A stretch of 9,542 bases of DNA from an uncultured Desulfovibrionaceae bacterium (lineage in GTDB: Bacteria; Desulfobacterota; Desulfovibrionia; Desulfovibrionales; Desulfovibrionaceae): assembly GCA_947037905.1 (NCBI GenBank), contig CAMQUX010000035.1, forward strand, positions 1-9,542, in the 5' to 3' direction. This document shows, one piece after another, positions 6,878 through 9,542 of the stretch. Positions within the stretch are counted from its first letter, which is position 1. Each line of letters opens with the position of its first letter. The translations under genes were made by a program, and so were the position numbers. Under the pieces are notes generated by a model, which worked only from the letters and a program-made list of their open reading frames with translations, was not told where the DNA came from and made no database searches.

Positions 6878-7531
6878 ATGTTTACAGGGCTTATTGAAGG
6901 TAAAGGAAAAGTATTTTCTTTTTCAAAAAAAGGAAACGATGCACGTTTTGAAATAATAATGCCTTTTCCCTCTAGTACCATAAAAAAAGGCGATTCTATA
7001 GCTGTAAACGGGGTATGCTTAACTGTTGAAAGCTTTTCTGCTGAGCATTTTGTAGCATATGTGAGCGAGGAAACTTTTTCTAAAAGTAACCTTGTATCGC
7101 TCAGTAAAGGTGATACAGTGAATCTCGAAAGAGCTCTTGCAGTGGGTGAGCGTTTTGGTGGGCATATTGTAAGTGGACATGTGGACTGTTTAGCAGAGGT
7201 TATTTTGCTCGAGCAAAAAGGAGAATCAACACTCTATAGGCTGAGCTTTCCAAAAGAATTTTCGCAGCAAATAGTAGGCAAAGGTTCTATTGCTTTAGAT
7301 GGAATAAGTCTTACTGTAAATATTTGTACAGATAATTATTTTGAGGTAAATATAATTCCAACAACAAGTAGCCATACAACAATAGCCACTTGGAAAAAAG
7401 GAACGCTTGTTAATATGGAAACAGACGTGCTTGCAAAATATGTAGAAAAAATGCTTTTTGCAAGTCAAGAAAAAGTGCAAAAAACATCAAGTATATCTGC
7501 AGAATTTTTGCAAAAAAATGGTTTTATGTAA
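6878..7531 (+). CDS. ribE: Riboflavin synthase, alpha subunit
   Basis: This enzyme dismutates two molecules of 6,7-dimethyl-8-ribityllumazine into riboflavin and a pyrimidine that is recycled by lumazine synthase. The 217 residues form the expected two similar beta-barrel lumazine-binding halves. The first has MFTGLIEGKG at 1-10, VNGVCLTV at 43-50 and SGHVDC at 99-104. The second has ALDGISLTVN at 139-148, NIIPTT at 158-163 and the closing NMETDVLAKYVE at 179-190. The ATG at 6878 is preferred because family proteins begin MFTGL(I/V)E and AGGGGGAG precedes it directly. An ATG 17 codons upstream would add a polar leader absent from the family. It is the first gene of the riboflavin cluster, divergent from the NSS gene. 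The C-terminal 25 residues are a polar extension. The 350-base gap upstream shows no FMN riboswitch. Confidence 0.95.
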   Translation: MFTGLIEGKGKVFSFSKKGNDARFEIIMPFPSSTIKKGDSIAVNGVCLTVESFSAEHFVAYVSEETFSKSNLVSLSKGDTVNLERALAVGERFGGHIVSGHVDCLAEVILLEQKGESTLYRLSFPKEFSQQIVGKGSIALDGISLTVNICTDNYFEVNIIPTTSSHTTIATWKKGTLVNMETDVLAKYVEKMLFASQEKVQKTSSISAEFLQKNGFM

Positions 7532-7752
7532 CAGCGAATGCTACCTAGTATATAAATTAAAACACTGTTTAAGCAAAATATTAATTTAAAATAACATTCA
7601 GATTAATTTAAATTAACAATAAGTATGAAAAAAAGAATTCAAGAATATATAAGTAAGAAGATTATATTCTATGAAAATAAATAAATTCGAAGAATCTGCA
7701 TAATACATATGCTAAAAGATAAAAGTATTTTGTGAAAAAAAGAGGGAAAATT

Positions 7753-8955
7753 ATGGCATTATGTACAATAGAAGAGGCAATTAACGATATACGTCTCGGT
7801 AAAATGGTTATTATGGTTGATGATGAAGAACGAGAAAATGAGGGCGATCTTGTTTGTGCTGCTGAAAAAGTCACTCCAGAAATTATTAATTTTATGGTAA
7901 CACATGCCAGAGGACTTATATGTCTTCCTATGGCAGGAAACTTAGTAGATAAATTGCAATTACCGCTCATGACAGAACGTAACCAGTCTCAGTTCGGTAC
8001 AAATTTTACCGTATCAATCGAGGCAAGAGCAGGTGTAACAACGGGCATATCTGCACATGATAGAGCACATACAATACTCACAGCCGTTGCAGACGAAACA
8101 ACAGCAGAGGATATATCTATTCCAGGGCACATTTTTCCACTTCGAGCAGTAGAAGGTGGAGTGCTTATGCGTGCAGGACAAACAGAAGGCAGTGTGGATT
8201 TAGTGAGCTTAGCAGGTTTAAAGCCAGCAGGAGTTATCTGCGAAATAATGAACGTTGACGGAAGCATGTCACGAATGGACGATTTGATCCCTTTTGCTAA
8301 AAAACATGATCTAAAAATTTGCTCCACAAAAGATTTAATAGAATATCGCATGAAATATGCATCTGATTTAATTGAGAAAATAAGCACTGCAGATATGCCA
8401 ACAAAATGGGGGCATTTTCAAGTACAAGCCTTTACAGCAAAAAGTGATGGACAGACACACTTAGCGCTCGTAATGGGCAATATATCTCCAGATGAACCAA
8501 CTCTTGTGCGTGTGCATAGTGAGTGCTTAACAGGTGATGCTTTTGGTTCTTTGCGCTGCGATTGTGGCGAACAGTTAGGAGCAGCACTTGAGCAAATAAA
8601 TAAAGAAGGCAAAGGCGTCTTACTTTATATGCGTCAAGAAGGGCGAGGAATAGGACTTGCTAATAAAATACGAGCATATGCACTGCAAGACACAGGGCTT
8701 GATACTGTAGAGGCAAATAATAAATTAGGCTTTCCAGCAGATTTGCGTGAATATGGAACAGGTGCGCAAATTTTAGTAGCTCTTGGTGTAAAAAAAATAC
8801 GCTTAATGACAAATAATCCTAAAAAAATAATAGGCTTAGAAGGTTTTGGATTAAGCGTAGTTGAGCGTGTATCAATAGAAATGGACACAAAATGTGAGAA
8901 TAAAAAATACATGCAAACAAAAAAAGAAAAATTAGACCATATGCTTATAAAATAG
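7753..8955 (+). CDS. ribBA: Bifunctional 3,4-dihydroxy-2-butanone 4-phosphate synthase / GTP cyclohydrolase II
   Basis: This 400-residue fusion supplies both riboflavin precursors. The N-terminal RibB domain (about 1-203) turns ribulose 5-phosphate into dihydroxybutanone phosphate. It shows the acidic loop DDEERENEGD (23-32), HARGLICLPM (51-60), TTGISAHDRA (96-105), PGHIFPLRA (124-132) and CEIMN (163-167). The usual GHTEA motif reads G142-Q-T-E-G146, so a family metal-ligand His appears to be Gln here. The C-terminal RibA domain (about 206-400) opens the GTP ring and has the zinc cysteines C258, C269 and C271 in SECLTGDAFGSLRCDCG, plus MRQEGRGIGL (293-302), the catalytic-region D330 and R332 in PADLREYG, and TNNPKK (353-358). 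The ATG at 7753 follows AGAGGG at good spacing; a GTG seven codons earlier lacks one. It lies 221 bases after ribE and 117 before ribH, looser than a tight operon. Confidence 0.95.
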   Translation: MALCTIEEAINDIRLGKMVIMVDDEERENEGDLVCAAEKVTPEIINFMVTHARGLICLPMAGNLVDKLQLPLMTERNQSQFGTNFTVSIEARAGVTTGISAHDRAHTILTAVADETTAEDISIPGHIFPLRAVEGGVLMRAGQTEGSVDLVSLAGLKPAGVICEIMNVDGSMSRMDDLIPFAKKHDLKICSTKDLIEYRMKYASDLIEKISTADMPTKWGHFQVQAFTAKSDGQTHLALVMGNISPDEPTLVRVHSECLTGDAFGSLRCDCGEQLGAALEQINKEGKGVLLYMRQEGRGIGLANKIRAYALQDTGLDTVEANNKLGFPADLREYGTGAQILVALGVKKIRLMTNNPKKIIGLEGFGLSVVERVSIEMDTKCENKKYMQTKKEKLDHMLIK

Positions 8956-9072
8956 ATAAAAAGAAATACTTAGACTCAAGTAATTCGAGCAATTGAAGAA
9001 ATTCAAGTAAGTAAAATAATAAGCAAATTTATATTATATTCGATAATTAAAAAAAGCAAACAAGGAGTTTTT

Positions 9073-9534
9073 ATGAAAAAGATAGAAGCACAAATGTGCG
9101 GGAAAGATTTACGGTTTGTTCTGTTATCTTCACGCTTTAATGATTTTATAGTGGAGCGTTTAGTTTCAGGCGCAGTAGATTACTTAGTTCGTCATGGAGT
9201 CGATGAAAAAAATATCACACAAGTAGTAGTTCCTGGAGCATTTGAAATGCCAGTGGTTGCAAAAAAACTTGCAGGGAAAACAGACTACGATGGAATAATT
9301 TGCCTCGGCGCAATAATTCGAGGCGGTACACCGCATTTTGATTTTGTCGCAAGTGAGTGTGTAAAAGGTCTTGCAAGTGTATCGTTAGATGCAGGTATTC
9401 CAGTAGGTCTAGGTATCCTTACATGTGATAACTTAGAACAGGCAATCGAGCGTGCAGGCACAAAAGGTGGCAATAAAGGCGTGGAAGCAGCAAGTGCAGT
9501 GTTAGAAACAGTTCAAGTACTTAAGCAGCTATAA
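9073..9534 (+). CDS. ribH: 6,7-dimethyl-8-ribityllumazine synthase
   Basis: This enzyme condenses dihydroxybutanone phosphate with the ribitylamino-pyrimidine to give lumazine, the step before RibE. It normally assembles as pentamers or a 60-subunit shell. The 153-residue protein is full length for the family. Visible active-site motifs are SRFND (20-24, with the Phe that stacks on substrate), VPGAFEMP (53-60), LGAIIRGGTPHFDFVASE (78-95) containing catalytic His88, and GILTCDNLEQAIERAGTK (114-131) with the phosphate-binding Arg127. The ATG is fixed by a strong AAGGAG 5 bases upstream (9062-9067). It is the third gene of the riboflavin cluster. Its TAA is followed within six bases by an ATG at the window's end, so another gene may follow closely, but nothing of it is visible. 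Confidence 0.97.
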   Translation: MKKIEAQMCGKDLRFVLLSSRFNDFIVERLVSGAVDYLVRHGVDEKNITQVVVPGAFEMPVVAKKLAGKTDYDGIICLGAIIRGGTPHFDFVASECVKGLASVSLDAGIPVGLGILTCDNLEQAIERAGTKGGNKGVEAASAVLETVQVLKQL

Positions 9535-9542
9535 TAACTATG

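Noticed and set aside
7625..7684. Possible 19-residue peptide gene between ribE and ribBA
   Set aside because: It has no ribosome-binding site and only random-looking A-rich codons.
7732..7752. GTG start seven codons upstream of ribBA
   Set aside because: No ribosome site precedes it; AGAGGG is placed for the ATG at 7753.
7989..8387. 132-codon open frame on the minus strand opposite ribBA
   Set aside because: It lies wholly opposite a strongly conserved gene, has no recognisable protein features, and is a by-product of the codon use of the real gene.
9540..9542. Start of a following gene, for example nusB, which often follows ribH
   Set aside because: Only the ATG itself is in the window and no clear ribosome site precedes it, so it cannot be called.

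Overview
The window is AT-rich and gene-dense, with normal bacterial operon structure. It holds eight protein-coding genes that can be supported, one of them cut by the left edge, plus two strong bidirectional terminators and one 600-base non-coding stretch full of short repeats. The gene content points to a low-GC Gram-negative anaerobe. It includes a UbiA-family prenyltransferase of the MqnP type, a sodium symporter of the NSS family with a tiny MetS-like partner, a fused RibBA, and a separate riboflavin synthase and lumazine synthase. The protein wording looks most like Desulfovibrionaceae or related sulfate reducers, perhaps a host-associated low-GC lineage. That placement is inference from memory and no marker gene here fixes it.

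Layout from left to right. The window opens inside a ComM/YifB-type AAA+ ATPase gene on the plus strand (2-1459). Next comes a 160-base gap with three TATGCATG boxes, then a perfect 68-base palindrome (1620-1687) that serves as a terminator for both this gene and the convergent prenyltransferase gene (1720-2622, minus). A divergent promoter region (2623-2813) separates the prenyltransferase from a 14-segment MFS exporter (2814-4247, plus). The stretch 4248-4847 has no gene that I can support. It holds a 14-base tandem repeat, a 20-base tandem repeat, a 23/24-base repeat and scattered shorter motifs, and ends at a second bidirectional terminator (4848-4898).

The right half starts with a two-gene minus-strand operon. 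An NSS transporter (5027-6526) overlaps by ATGA a 32-codon membrane peptide (4932-5030), which looks like the small subunit of MetP/MetS-type amino-acid importers. Divergent from it lies a riboflavin cluster on the plus strand: ribE (6878-7531), ribBA (7753-8955) and ribH (9073-9534). Together RibBA makes the two precursors (the GTP-derived pyrimidine and dihydroxybutanone phosphate), RibH joins them to lumazine, and RibE dismutates lumazine to riboflavin. The deaminase/reductase gene ribD is not in this cluster and no FMN riboswitch is visible ahead of it. An ATG at the very last three bases may start the next gene.

I found no clearly new multi-gene system. The items most worth a second look are the easily missed MetS-like gene, the repeat array whose unit resembles the 3' end of the adjacent MFS gene, the very long perfect palindrome, and an apparent His-to-Gln change at a metal-ligand position in the RibB half of RibBA.
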